From JAHJQQ01 sp963737555 (lineage in GTDB: Bacteria > Pseudomonadota > Gammaproteobacteria > Thiohalobacterales > Thiohalobacteraceae): a stretch of 64,000 nt of DNA. Below the pieces are notes generated by a model, which was not told where the DNA came from, made no database searches, and saw only the letters and a list, made by a program, of their open reading frames with translations. The DNA is taken from positions 1-64,000 of the forward strand of contig CAVTTB010000004.1 in assembly GCA_963737555.1 (NCBI GenBank), given 5' to 3'. Below, piece by piece: positions 50,493-59,871 of this stretch. Both the position numbers and the translations under genes were made by a program. Every line of letters begins with the position of its first letter. The first letter of the stretch is position 1.

Positions 50493-50642
50493 GGAGAACC
50501 TCCTTGTCATGTTGAAATGGATAACGCCGACCACTCCCTGTGGTAAGCGCGCTTAGGTTAGCAGCTAAGCAGCGCGGGTCAAGTGTCACGTAGAAGTGAC
50601 CTGAAGGCTGACCGCGGCGCGTCCTACAAAGTCCGCTGATGA

Positions 50643-51347
50643 TCAGTCTATTTCCGCATTGATGGCGTGCAACGCGGCGATAGGGTCCGGCGCCTGGGTG
50701 ATCGGCCGGCCGATCACGAGGTAGCTGGCCCCGGCGGCCACGGCCTGTGCGGGCGTCATCACGCGACGCTGGTCGTCCTGCGCGGCGCCGGCCGGACGCA
50801 CGCCCGGCGTGATCAGCCGGAATCCACCCCCTAGACGCTGGCGCAGGTCCGCCGCCTCCAGTGGCGAGCAGACCACGCCATCCAAACCACAGTCCTGCGT
50901 CAATGTGGCCAGTCGCAGAACGTTCTCGGCCGGCGTGCCCTGCAAGCCAACTTCGGCAAGCTCGTCCGCGCCGAGGCTGGTCAGGATCGTTACCGCGATC
51001 AGCAGCGGACGCTCATTGCCGTATTCAGCCAAGGCCTCGCGCGCAGCCATCATCATCTTGCGCCCACCTTGGGCATGCACATTGACCATCCATACGCCCA
51101 AGTCAGCGGCAGCGCGACATGCCTGCGCGACCGTATTGGGAATATCGTGGAATTTGAGATCGAGAAAAACATCAAACCCGCGTGCCGTTAATTCACGGAC
51201 CAATTCGGGACCGCTGCGCGTGAACAATTCCTTGCCGACTTTAAGGCGGCACAACTCCGGCACGAGTCGATCAACATTTCAGCGCATCGGAAGCATTGGC
51301 GTAATCCAGCGCGACGATGACGCGGGGATTGTGGGTGTCGGTTCATC
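50643..51347 (-). pseudogene. pyrF: Orotidine 5'-phosphate decarboxylase, 5' end frameshifted
   Basis: The intact frame from 51263 contains ELCRLKVGKELFTRSGPELV, the catalytic DLKFHDIPNT, VNVHAQGGRKMM and ITPGVRPAGAAQDDQRRVMT, so identity is certain. The N-terminal strand VIVALDYANASDALKC is present upstream in another frame, ending at a TGA; one extra T near 51277 explains this, and a further extra A near 51342 would allow a start MTDTHNPRVIV. The enzyme makes UMP in pyrimidine synthesis and is normally essential without added uracil, which argues for sequencing error rather than loss. Confidence 0.88.
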
Positions 51348-51385
51348 ATGATCGTCTCTTGCGGGGTTGCCATAGTTAACAATTT

Positions 51386-51492
51386 GGCCACGGATACACG
51401 ACGCAATCAGGAAAACTAAAACCTGTAGGTCGGTGCAGTACCCGCATGCGTCATATGGTTCGTGATACCGTTTTCCGTGTAGCCGTGGCAAT
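51386..51492. repeat. ccacgga/acacgga palindromic intergenic repeat, copy 1
   Basis: ggccacggatacacgac (51386-51402) faces accgttttccgtgtagccgtggc (51467-51489) across about 64 bases. The same arms occur at 57459-57623 and 59650-59856. It separates pyrF from lapB and just reaches the lapB stop. Confidence 0.65.
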
Positions 51493-51496
51493 CTTC

Positions 51497-52663
51497 TCAC
51501 TCACCTTCCACACCGTGAATCGGTTTCACGGTATTCCATTCTTTGCAGGTCGGGCATTGCCAATGCAGGGACTTGCCTGAGAAGCCGCAGTGGCTGCATT
51601 TATAGATCGGTTTGTTTTTGAGTAACTGTTCGACGAGATCGCGCAGGATCAGCAGATCGTCTTTACCTTTGCCAGAGGAACCGACCAGATTGAGATCGAT
51701 GAGACGCCCCAGTCCACGCACCGATGGGCGTTTGCGCAGTTGCACCGTCATGAATTCCACCGCCACCGACTCACCCTCGGTGCGCGCCAGCACATCGGCC
51801 AACATCAGCACCGGCGAGATCCCTTCATATCGCCCGATGATGCCGCGCAAATACTCCTTGAATGCGTCCAACGTATGCGTCTGTTCATAGCAATGGCGCA
51901 TCTGTTCGAGGATTTCCGGCAGATAATCGATGTCCTGTTCTTCAACCTGGCGGAAGGCCTTGAGCGCCGCCTTGCAATTATCGGCGGCCAGCGCCATGCG
52001 TCCCTGCAACAGACTCGCTCGCACGCAGCGCTTGTCGTGGCTGAGCGCCCGCTTCAGGGCCTGGCTGGCTTGGTTGTCGTCTGAAATTTTCAGCGCCTTC
52101 TCGGCGAGTTCACAGTGAAATTGCGCGATGATCGGATGTATGGGCTGATTGGTTTCGCTGCCTATCCGCTTGGCAATCGCGATGGCTTTTTCCCATTCTT
52201 TTTCCTGCTGGTAGATATCCAACAAATGCCGCAGCGCCGGCAGCGTATGCAGACCGCCTTCCAGCAGTTCATCGAAGAGACTCTCGGCGCGATCCAGCCA
52301 TCCGGCGCGCATATAGTCTTGACCGAGTTCGAGCAAGGCCGCACTGCGCTGAGATTTATTGAGCGTGGGACGCGCGATCAGATTCTGATGAATACGAATA
52401 GCGCGATCCACTTCGCCCCGGCGCCGGAACAGGTTGCCCAGCGCCAGATGCGTTTCGACCGTGTCACTGTCGACTTCGAGCATTCGGATAAAGACCTCGA
52501 TGGCTTTATCAGGTTGCTCGTTGAGCAGAAAGTTGATGCCTTGAAAATAATCGGGGTTGATAGCGCGCGCACGATCGCGTGGCGGCGATGACATAGAGCG
52601 CTTGGCCATGATCCATCCGGAAGCAGCTGCAACCGGCAACAAGAACCACAGCAACTCGTACAT
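51497..52663 (-). CDS. lapB: LapB (YciM) LPS assembly regulator with rubredoxin-like zinc ribbon
   Basis: 388 residues, the usual length. An N-terminal membrane anchor (about 1-20, facing the cytoplasm), a long tetratricopeptide region (about 35-330), and a C-terminal rubredoxin-type metal site with Cys356, Cys359, Cys370 and Cys373. LapB works with FtsH to degrade LpxC and so balances lipopolysaccharide synthesis. It starts 2 bases after lapA, the conserved pair. The ribosome site is weak, consistent with coupling. Confidence 0.94.
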   Translation of the reverse strand: MYELLWFLLPVAAASGWIMAKRSMSSPPRDRARAINPDYFQGINFLLNEQPDKAIEVFIRMLEVDSDTVETHLALGNLFRRRGEVDRAIRIHQNLIARPTLNKSQRSAALLELGQDYMRAGWLDRAESLFDELLEGGLHTLPALRHLLDIYQQEKEWEKAIAIAKRIGSETNQPIHPIIAQFHCELAEKALKISDDNQASQALKRALSHDKRCVRASLLQGRMALAADNCKAALKAFRQVEEQDIDYLPEILEQMRHCYEQTHTLDAFKEYLRGIIGRYEGISPVLMLADVLARTEGESVAVEFMTVQLRKRPSVRGLGRLIDLNLVGSSGKGKDDLLILRDLVEQLLKNKPIYKCSHCGFSGKSLHWQCPTCKEWNTVKPIHGVEGE

Positions 52664-52665
52664 GA

Positions 52666-52959
52666 TCAGCGGGCGTCTTTGATCGGCATCGTACGCAGAT
52701 TGACGACTTCCTGCTCAGTCTGCTGAATTCTTCGACGCAGACGCAAGGTCTCGCGTTTCAGGCGGATCACTAGCCCGAGGCTGAACACAATCCCCATCAG
52801 CGCCCCCAGGATCAAGGTCAAAACGAGCACCATGGCCAAGGGAACTTCACGGCTGGCGAGAAAGTAATTCAACTCGACGGGTTTGGCATTGACGACGGCG
52901 AACGCCAAGCCCAGAAGCACGAGTATCGCTATCAGGATGAGGGAGATAACACGGGACAT
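52666..52959 (-). CDS. lapA: LapA (YciS, DUF1049) inner-membrane protein
   Basis: 97 residues from the ATG at 52959, which has a ggaggac ribosome site; starting further upstream would place that site inside the gene. Two membrane helices (about 4-22 and 43-66) with an intervening loop PVELNYFLASREVPL and a short coiled coil (LRRRIQQTEQEVVNL). LapA partners LapB in LPS control. Downstream of ihfB and upstream of lapB as in other Gammaproteobacteria. Confidence 0.9.
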   Translation of the reverse strand: MSRVISLILIAILVLLGLAFAVVNAKPVELNYFLASREVPLAMVLVLTLILGALMGIVFSLGLVIRLKRETLRLRRRIQQTEQEVVNLRTMPIKDAR

Positions 52960-53164
52960 ATTGTCCTCCACGCTAGCCGTAACGGCTCGTTCACCCTACA
53001 CGGTTATGAATCCGCGGCCAACAGCAATTGATATTATGACCAACGGCATCGCCGCCGACATCGCAAGGGTGCGACTCATGGCGATTTAGATTGTAGTGAG
53101 GATATAGCAACGCAGATCCGCAGTGCATGCGGGCTGGACACACATCAAGGTCTGTTACCCAGCT

Positions 53165-53467
53165 TTATGGTTTGATCTCTGTACCGGCACCTTCATTCAC
53201 CCGTTCGCGCATTTCCTTGCCCGGTTTGAAATGTGGTACGTATTTGGCTGCCAGTGCTACCGCTTCGCCCGATTTTGGATTGCGCCCCAAACGCGGTGGA
53301 CGATAGTGCAGCGAGAAGCTGCCGAAGCCTCGGATTTCAATACGCTGCCCGGTAGCCAGCGCCTGGCTCATTTGTTCCAAAAGACTCTTGACTGCAAGTT
53401 CCACATCTTTGTAATTGAGGTGGATGTTCTTGCTCGACAGAATTTCAATCAGTTCGGACTTTGTCAT
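53165..53467 (-). CDS. ihfB: Integration host factor subunit beta
   Basis: 100 residues from an ATG at 53467 (agga site; the family start MTKSELIE). It has the HU/IHF fold with RGFGSFSLHYRPPRLGRNPK, the DNA-intercalating arm, and the signature GRNPKSGEAV. IHF bends DNA at specific sites and serves in transcription, recombination and replication, as a heterodimer with IHF-alpha encoded elsewhere. It follows rpsA as in most Gammaproteobacteria. Confidence 0.95.
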   Translation of the reverse strand: MTKSELIEILSSKNIHLNYKDVELAVKSLLEQMSQALATGQRIEIRGFGSFSLHYRPPRLGRNPKSGEAVALAAKYVPHFKPGKEMRERVNEGAGTEIKP

Positions 53468-53489
53468 TATCTTCATCCTGATTTGGGTT

Positions 53490-53515
53490 GGGAGGCCGCG
53501 CATTCGCAGCCTCCC
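53490..53515 (-). promoter_or_regulatory. Stem-loop between rpsA and ihfB
   Basis: gggaggccgcg and cgcagcctccc pair over ten of eleven positions around a four-base loop, 22 bases before the ihfB start codon. No T run follows, so it is not a simple terminator; it may slow transcripts, mark processing or stabilise the rpsA 3' end. Confidence 0.5.
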
Positions 53516-53568
53516 TGTCCAATCAACACGTCATCGTAACCGGGCAATCAAGCACCCGGACGCCTACC

Positions 53569-55242
53569 TCAGCTGTCCTTGCCTTCCATCTTCTCTTTGA
53601 GCAGATCGCCCAAGGTGGTCGGGGCCAGACCAGAACGCGAGTAGTCGGATACAGCTTCGGCCTCTTCGTCGGTATCTTTAGCCTTGATAGATAAGCTAAT
53701 CATGCGCGTCTTGCGATCCACACCCATGAACTTGGCTTCAATTTCCTCGCCAACCTTGAGCACGGTACGCGCATCTTCAACCCGGTCGCGGGTCAAGTCG
53801 GAGGCCCGCAGGGTACCCTCAACACCGTCGCCCAGGTCGATGATCGCGGCCTTGGCGTCCACTTCACGGACCACACCCTTCACGATGCTGCCCTTGGCGT
53901 GTTCACCGACGAAGTTGGAGAACGGGTCGCGGTCCATCTGTTTGATGCCCAGCGAGATACGTTCACGCTCCGGATCGACGGCCAACACCACGGCCTCGAC
54001 CTCGTCGCCCTTCTTGTAGTTGCGCACCGCCTCTTCGCCCGGCATGTTCCAGGAGATGTCGGACAGATGCACCAGACCGTCGATACCGCCGTCCAGACCG
54101 ACGAAGATACCGAAATCGGTGATGGACTTGATGGTACCCGACACGCGATCGTTCTTGTTGTGGATGGCACCGAACTCATCCCACGGATTGGAATGGCACT
54201 GTTTGACACCCAAGGAGATACGACGGCGTTCTTCGTCGATGTCCAGGACCATGACTTCGATTTCCTGGCCGATGTGAACCACCTTGGCCGGGTTGACGTT
54301 CTTGTTGGTCCAATCCATTTCGGAGACGTGCACCAGACCTTCGACGCCCTCTTCGATTTCGACGAAGCAGCCGTAGTCGGCGATGTTGGTGACCTTGCCG
54401 AACAGACGGGTGTGCTCCGGATAACGGCGCGCCAGATCCGCCCACGGATCCTGACCCAACTGCTTCAGACCCAGCGATACGCGATTGCGCTCGCGATCGA
54501 ACTTCAGCACCTTCACATCGATCTCGTCGCCGACATTGACGATTTCGGACGGATGCTTAACGCGCTTCCAGGCCATATCGGTGATGTGCAACAGACCATC
54601 GATGCCGCCGAGGTCGACGAACACGCCGTAGTCGGTGAGGTTCTTGACCACGCCCTTGACGACCATGCCTTCCTGCAGATTCTTCAACAGCGCATCACGC
54701 TCGGCGCTGTATTCGGATTCCACCACAGCGCGACGCGAGACAACCACGTTGTTGCGCTTCTGATCGAGCTTGATAACTTTGAATTCGAGTTCTTTGCCTT
54801 CCAGGTAGCCGGTATCGCGGACCGGACGCACATCGACCAGGGAACCCGGTAGGAATGCACGGATGTCGCTGATGTCGACGGTGAAACCACCTTTGACTTT
54901 GCCGCTGATCATGCCTGTGACGGTCTCGCCCTTCTCGAAGGCCTTTTCCAACACAATCCAGGCGCGCGCGCGTTTGGCTTTTTCGCGCGACAGGCGCGTC
55001 TCGCCGAAACCGTCTTCCATCGCGTCCAGCGCGACTTCGACGCTATCGCCAATACTGACTTCGAGTTCACCTTGTTCGTTACGGAATTGCTCGATCGGAA
55101 TCACGCCTTCCGATTTCAGTCCGGCATGGATGACCACAACATCGGAACGGATGTCGACCACAACGCCGGTAACGATCGCGCCTGGGCGCATCTGTTGATT
55201 GGCAAAACTCTGTTCAAACAGTTCAGCAAAGCTTTCGTTCAT
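53569..55242 (-). CDS. rpsA: 30S ribosomal protein S1
   Basis: 557 residues, identical in length to E. coli S1, with six S1 RNA-binding repeats; the last four show the full GVVKNLTDYGVFVDLGGIDG-type pattern (also GKVTNIADYGCFVEIEEGVE, GTIKSITDFGIFVGLDGGID and GVVREVDAKAAIIDLGDGVE). S1 captures mRNA on the small subunit. Start MNESFAELFEQS is the usual one. Downstream of cmk by 177 bases, which hold an untranslated leader; S1 commonly represses its own mRNA through such a leader. Confidence 0.97.
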   Translation of the reverse strand: MNESFAELFEQSFANQQMRPGAIVTGVVVDIRSDVVVIHAGLKSEGVIPIEQFRNEQGELEVSIGDSVEVALDAMEDGFGETRLSREKAKRARAWIVLEKAFEKGETVTGMISGKVKGGFTVDISDIRAFLPGSLVDVRPVRDTGYLEGKELEFKVIKLDQKRNNVVVSRRAVVESEYSAERDALLKNLQEGMVVKGVVKNLTDYGVFVDLGGIDGLLHITDMAWKRVKHPSEIVNVGDEIDVKVLKFDRERNRVSLGLKQLGQDPWADLARRYPEHTRLFGKVTNIADYGCFVEIEEGVEGLVHVSEMDWTNKNVNPAKVVHIGQEIEVMVLDIDEERRRISLGVKQCHSNPWDEFGAIHNKNDRVSGTIKSITDFGIFVGLDGGIDGLVHLSDISWNMPGEEAVRNYKKGDEVEAVVLAVDPERERISLGIKQMDRDPFSNFVGEHAKGSIVKGVVREVDAKAAIIDLGDGVEGTLRASDLTRDRVEDARTVLKVGEEIEAKFMGVDRKTRMISLSIKAKDTDEEAEAVSDYSRSGLAPTTLGDLLKEKMEGKDS

Positions 55243-55419
55243 AAAGCACTATCCTTGAACCACATACGGCTGCGGTTCGGTTGCATTGCCACATCCAATC
55301 ACATGCGGGGGATCACATGCGCGGGGCGGCGGGTTGGTTAATGAAAAAGCCCGGATACACCTGCACCCGAGTACCTACACAAAAAAACATTCAATCAGAC
55401 GCACGCGCCTGCTCTGGTC

Positions 55420-56112
55420 TTACATACCCAGTCGGTCCCGCACCACGGCGCGCACATAGGCCACAGTCTGTGCGATGTCGAGATCCGAAGTATCGATGAT
55501 CTCGGCACCCTCCGCAGGTCGAAGCGGCGCCACACTGCGCGTCGCATCGCGGTGATCACGCTCGGCGATCTCAGCGACAAGGGCGGCAAGGTTAGCATCC
55601 AACCCTTTCTCTATCAACTGGTTATAGCGTCTGCGGGCACGTTCTTCGGCACTGGCGGTCAAAAATACCTTCACCTCGGCATCGGGAAACACCACGGTAC
55701 CCATGTCGCGACCATCGGCAACCAGTCCGGGTGCCTCACGGAAGGCACGCTGGCGAGCCAGTAAGGCAACGCGGACCTCAGGGATCGCTGCGACCTTAGA
55801 GGCCGCATTTCCGGCCGCCTCTGTCCTAATTTCATCTTTTATATCAATGCCTTCGAGCCTTATTTTTGCGTCGATTGGCGAGAAGATGACCGCCAGCTGC
55901 CGGGCCAGTTCAGCAAGCTCGGCCGCTGCATCCAAAGGAATGCCGCGCTGCCCTGCCGCATAGGCAAGGATTCGATAGATGGCTCCGGAATCGAGGAAAT
56001 GCCAGCCCAGTTCACGCGCCAGAATCTGCGCGACCGTGCCCTTGCCCGAGCCGCTCGGGCCATCGATGGCGATGACCGGCGGCGCTTCGGGCAGGATGCG
56101 GATGTCGGTCAT
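55420..56112 (-). CDS. cmk: Cytidylate kinase
   Basis: 230 residues. P-loop GPSGSGKGT (18-26), the NMP-binding insert typical of long Cmk enzymes, and RDMGTVVFPDAEVKVFLTAS, RARRRYNQL. Converts CMP and dCMP to diphosphates. It follows aroA by seven bases and precedes rpsA, the conserved order. Confidence 0.95.
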   Translation of the reverse strand: MTDIRILPEAPPVIAIDGPSGSGKGTVAQILARELGWHFLDSGAIYRILAYAAGQRGIPLDAAAELAELARQLAVIFSPIDAKIRLEGIDIKDEIRTEAAGNAASKVAAIPEVRVALLARQRAFREAPGLVADGRDMGTVVFPDAEVKVFLTASAEERARRRYNQLIEKGLDANLAALVAEIAERDHRDATRSVAPLRPAEGAEIIDTSDLDIAQTVAYVRAVVRDRLGM

Positions 56113-56119
56113 ACGTTGA

Positions 56120-57436
56120 TCATGCCTGGGAAACGGCCAGACCGGATTGACGTGCCAGATCGAGAAAGCTGGGGAACGAGGTGTTCACATTGGCGCAATC
56201 GTCGATGTCGATCGGGCCGGCGGCGCGCAACGCGGCCATCGCGAAGGCCATCGCAATGCGATGGTCGCCGTGACTGTTGATCTGGCCCTGGCCCAACGTT
56301 CCGCCGTTGATGACCATACCATCCGCTGTGGGCTGCGCATCGATACCCAGCGTCAGTAGACCATCGGCCATGACTTGAATGCGGTCGGACTCTTTCACGC
56401 GCAATTCTTCAGCGCCGGTCAACACCGTTCTACCTTCAGCGCAGGCGGCGGCGATGAACAACACCGGGAATTCATCAATGGCCAGCGGCACCAGATCCGG
56501 CGGGATATCGATACCGCGCAAGGCTGCCGAGCGCACGCGCAGATCGGCAACCGGCTCGCCGCCGACTTCACGCGGGTTTTGAACCTCGATATTGGCGCCC
56601 ATGGCGCGCAGGATATCGACCACGCCGGTGCGGGTCGGATTCATACCGACATGCTCCAGCAACAGATCAGAACCGGGCGCGATGCTGGCACCGACCAGAA
56701 AAAACGCCGCCGACGATATATCCGCCGGCACATCGATCGGCGTTGCCCGCAGACTGCCACCACCCGCAAGACAGGCCGTCGCGCCGTTCACATCGACGCG
56801 ATAGCCCATGCCGCGCAACATGCGTTCGGTGTGATCGCGGGTCGGCGCGGGTTCAGTGGTACAGGTGCGGCCCTGCGCATACAAGCCGGCCAGCAGGACA
56901 CAGGATTTCACCTGCGCACTGGCCATCGGCAGAATATATTCGATCGCCTTCAGCGTTTGACCACCGTGAATTTTCAACGGCGCCGTGCCGCCTTCATGCG
57001 TGTCGATGCGCGCGCCCATGTTGGCCAACGGCTCGGTGACACGACGCATCGGCCGTTTGGACAATGACGCGTCGCCGGTCAATTCACTATCGAAGGACTG
57101 GCCGGCGAGCAATCCGGCCAACAGGCGCATCGAGGTGCCGGAATTGCCGAGATACAAAGGTTGGCTCGGCGCCTTGAGTCCGTGCAGTCCGACACCATGG
57201 ATCCGCACATGCCCTTGATACGGCCCTTCGATCTGCACACCCATGGCGCGAAACGCGGCGAGTGTCGCCAGACTGTCTTCGCCTTCGAGAAAACCACTGA
57301 CCTCGGTGATACCGTCGGCCAATGAACCGAGCATGATCGAACGGTGGGAAATGGATTTGTCACCCGGCACGCGGACGGTGCCGGTCAGAGACCCGCCGGG
57401 GTTGGCACGAAAACGGATATTGGTGGCTGCGTTCAT
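56120..57436 (-). CDS. aroA: 3-phosphoshikimate 1-carboxyvinyltransferase (EPSP synthase)
   Basis: 438 residues from the ATG at 57436; the upstream extension of the frame is translated intergenic repeat and is excluded. Motifs: VPGDKSISHRSIMLGSLADG, LGNSGTSMRLLAGLLAG, GDASLSKRPMRR and RVKESDRI-like LRVKESDRIQVMADGL. Catalyses the sixth step of the shikimate pathway. It belongs with tyrA, hisC and pheA upstream in one aromatic amino acid cluster. Confidence 0.95.
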   Translation of the reverse strand: MNAATNIRFRANPGGSLTGTVRVPGDKSISHRSIMLGSLADGITEVSGFLEGEDSLATLAAFRAMGVQIEGPYQGHVRIHGVGLHGLKAPSQPLYLGNSGTSMRLLAGLLAGQSFDSELTGDASLSKRPMRRVTEPLANMGARIDTHEGGTAPLKIHGGQTLKAIEYILPMASAQVKSCVLLAGLYAQGRTCTTEPAPTRDHTERMLRGMGYRVDVNGATACLAGGGSLRATPIDVPADISSAAFFLVGASIAPGSDLLLEHVGMNPTRTGVVDILRAMGANIEVQNPREVGGEPVADLRVRSAALRGIDIPPDLVPLAIDEFPVLFIAAACAEGRTVLTGAEELRVKESDRIQVMADGLLTLGIDAQPTADGMVINGGTLGQGQINSHGDHRIAMAFAMAALRAAGPIDIDDCANVNTSFPSFLDLARQSGLAVSQA

Positions 57437-57458
57437 ATGTAAAACCCAAATTCGATTT

Positions 57459-57623
57459 AGCCACGGACCACACGGAAGACACGGACACGATTCATACACA
57501 AAACACTCAACGCATCGCAGGCCGGGATTCAGCGCCGAAGGCATGCGCCCGGCATAGACCCGTAAACACGTTCGGATATTGTTTCACATAATTCTCGTCC
57601 GTGTTTTCCGTGTAGTCCGTGGC
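57459..57623. repeat. ccacgga/acacgga palindromic intergenic repeat, copy 2
   Basis: agccacggaccacacggaag...acacggac (57459-57486) pairs with gtccgtgttttccgtgtag...tccgtggc (57598-57623). It fills nearly the whole gap between aroA and tyrA and gives aroA a spurious upstream open frame. Confidence 0.7.
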
Positions 57624-57636
57624 GACAACGATTTTT

Positions 57637-58497
57637 TCACCGCTCGCTGTGCCGATCCCGCGCTGCTTTGGCATTGCGGAATACGCGTTCCAGCTCGCTA
57701 CCATCGCCGGCGCGGATCGCCTCGGCCAAGTGACTCAGATCCTGCTGATAACATGCCAGCATCTTCAACACCGCGCGGTCATTCGCCAGACAGATGTCCC
57801 GCCACATAACCGGATCACTGGAGGCGATGCGCGTGAAGTCACGAAAACCGCCGGCAGCATACCGGAAAATCTCGTCCTCGTCGCTCATCCGCGCCAAGGT
57901 ATCGACCATTTGAAACGCCAACAGATGCGGCAGATGGCTGGTCGCCGCAAGCACTTCATCATGATGTTCGACAGCCATGCACTGAACCTGTGCGCCGGCC
58001 ACTTCCCACATCGCCTGCACCCGCGCCGTCGCGGCCGGATCGGTCTCGGCCAGTGGCGTGAGGATGACTTTACGATTCTGGTAGAGTTCGGCGAACGAGG
58101 CCGTCACGCCACTCTTTTCAGTGCCGGCGATGGGATGCCCGGGCACGAACCCGGCCGGGATTTTTCCAAATGCCGCGCGCGCCGCCGCGACGACACTGGC
58201 CTTAGCACTGCCGGCATCGGTCACGACCGCATCGACCGCCAGCGCCGGCGCGATAGCCCGGAATGTTTGCTCCATCGCACCGAGCGGCACACACACCACG
58301 ATCATATCCGCGCCTTCAACCGCGCGCGCGGCATCGGTATCGAAGCGGTCGATGACGCCGAGGTCGACGGCCTCTTGCAGGTGTTCCACGCGGCGACTGG
58401 AACCGACGATCTCCTGCACATAGCCCGCCTTGCGCAACGCCCGCGCCAGCGAGCCGCCGATCAGTCCTACACCGATGATGCAGAGACGGCGGATCAT
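57637..58497 (-). CDS. tyrA: Prephenate dehydrogenase
   Basis: 286 residues, monofunctional type. NAD(P)-binding GVGLIGGSLARAL (9-21), VTDAGSAKASVV, FVPGHPIAGTEKSGV with the catalytic histidine, and ATSHLPHLLAFQMV. Makes 4-hydroxyphenylpyruvate for tyrosine (or acts on arogenate). ATG overlaps the hisC stop (ATGA), so translation is coupled. No chorismate mutase or ACT domain is attached. Confidence 0.94.
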   Translation of the reverse strand: MIRRLCIIGVGLIGGSLARALRKAGYVQEIVGSSRRVEHLQEAVDLGVIDRFDTDAARAVEGADMIVVCVPLGAMEQTFRAIAPALAVDAVVTDAGSAKASVVAAARAAFGKIPAGFVPGHPIAGTEKSGVTASFAELYQNRKVILTPLAETDPAATARVQAMWEVAGAQVQCMAVEHHDEVLAATSHLPHLLAFQMVDTLARMSDEDEIFRYAAGGFRDFTRIASSDPVMWRDICLANDRAVLKMLACYQQDLSHLAEAIRAGDGSELERVFRNAKAARDRHSER

Positions 58498-59621
58498 CCC
58501 AGAACCTTGCGCAGCGCCGTGATGGCGCGGCGGTTTTCCTGCGTCAATCCGAGCGTGATACGCAGATGATTCGGCAGACCATAATTGGCGACCGGCCGCA
58601 CAATCACACCTTCGTGCAGCAACGCTTCATACACTGCTGCCGCGGGACGACCGACATCCACGCAGAGAAAATTACCGACCGAGGGAATGTAGTCCAGCCC
58701 CAGTTCGGCCATTGCGTCGATCCACTGCTGCATGCCGGACTGATTCAGTTTGAGACTGGCTTCCAGATGCGCGCGGTCCATGAGTGCTACAGACGCTGCG
58801 GTCATCGCGAGGATGTTTACATTAAAGGGCTGACGCACGCGATTGAGAATGTCCGTGACTTCCGGATGCGACAATGCAAAACCCACACGCAAGCCGGCGA
58901 GTCCGTAGGCCTTGGAAAAAGTCCGCGTCAGGATCAGATTCGGGAAGCGCGCCAACCAGGGAATACTGTCCGGATATTCGGCTTCGGTCACATACTCGAC
59001 ATAAGCCTCGTCGAGCACCACGATGACCTGCTGTGGCACACGCTCCAGGAACGCTTCGAGTTCGTCGCGTTTGAGCCAGGTGCCGGTGGGATTATTCGGA
59101 TTGGCGATAAACACCACGCGGGTCTTATCGTTGAACGCCGCGAGCATCCCTTCCAAGTCATGCCCGTAGCGCGGACCGTGCGAACCGTCGTGGGCCGGTA
59201 CCACACGTGCTGTCGCACCGATGGCCTGCGTGACAATGGGATACACCGCGAAGGCATGCTGTGAAAATACGGATTCAAGACCCGGCTGCAGGAACGCCCG
59301 TGCAATGATCTCCAGCACATCATTCGAGCCGTTGCCGAGCGTGATGCCACGCATGTCGACGCCATAACGGTGTGCAATCGCGCGCTTGAGTTCGAAACCG
59401 TTGCCATCAGGATAGCGTGCGATCTCGCCAATGACGCCGCGCGCCGCTTCCAGCGCTGCCGGACTCGGCCCCAGCGGATTTTCATTGGATGCCAGCTTGA
59501 TCGCATCGCGAACGCCGTATTCGCGCTCCAGCTCACTGAGCGGCTTGCCGGGTTCATAGGGACGTAGGCCTTGAACGCCCGGCGTTGCGAGATCGCAGAA
59601 AGAGAAGGCTGATGACATCAT
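58494..59621 (-). CDS. hisC: Histidinol-phosphate aminotransferase
   Basis: 375 residues from the ATG at 59621; codons further upstream derive from an intergenic repeat. Class II-like fold-type I PLP enzyme with KLASNENPLGPSP, YPDGNGFELK, NPNNPTG and the PLP lysine in TRTFSKAYGLAGLRVGF (Lys237). Catalyses a late step of histidine synthesis, and in clusters like this one (pheA-hisC-tyrA) may also transaminate aromatic keto acids. Confidence 0.94.
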   Translation of the reverse strand: MMSSAFSFCDLATPGVQGLRPYEPGKPLSELEREYGVRDAIKLASNENPLGPSPAALEAARGVIGEIARYPDGNGFELKRAIAHRYGVDMRGITLGNGSNDVLEIIARAFLQPGLESVFSQHAFAVYPIVTQAIGATARVVPAHDGSHGPRYGHDLEGMLAAFNDKTRVVFIANPNNPTGTWLKRDELEAFLERVPQQVIVVLDEAYVEYVTEAEYPDSIPWLARFPNLILTRTFSKAYGLAGLRVGFALSHPEVTDILNRVRQPFNVNILAMTAASVALMDRAHLEASLKLNQSGMQQWIDAMAELGLDYIPSVGNFLCVDVGRPAAAVYEALLHEGVIVRPVANYGLPNHLRITLGLTQENRRAITALRKVLG

Positions 59622-59649
59622 GCTATCCTGAAACCCAAAGTAATCATTA

Positions 59650-59856
59650 GCCACGGAATACACGGAAAAACACCGAATAAGATTAGGAACGCCTCTGATA
59701 TTTTATTGAATCGTCATTGCGAGCGACAGCGAAGCAATCTCCCAATAGAAGAACGATACTCTGGAGATTGCCTCGTCGCCACGCTGCTCGCAACGATGGA
59801 TTAATTAGAGGTTTCTATTCTGTAATCATGTCCGTGTCGTCCGTGTTTTCCGTGGC
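59650..59856. repeat. Composite nested palindromic repeat (copy 3 of ccacgga type around a cattgcgagc element)
   Basis: Outer arms gccacggaatacacggaaa (59650-59668) and gtgttttccgtggc (59843-59856) are of the ccacgga family. Inside lie cgtcattgcgagcgacagcg...aagcaatctcc (59712-59742) and ggagattgcctcgtcgcc...gctcgcaacgatg (59763-59798), arms of the widespread cattgcgag-gaagcaatct palindrome. One mobile palindrome seems to have inserted in another, between hisC and pheA. Confidence 0.7.
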
Positions 59857-59871
59857 AGGCTATATTGAAAA

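Noticed and set aside
53899..54852. Open frame of 317 codons opposite rpsA
   Set aside because: Antisense shadow of ribosomal protein S1 with biased histidine/aspartate composition and no motifs.
57437..57544. Longer aroA start at 57544
   Set aside because: The extra residues are translated ccacgga repeat; the family start fits the ATG at 57436.
59622..59663. Longer hisC start at 59663
   Set aside because: The extra codons run into the repeat; family alignment supports 59621.
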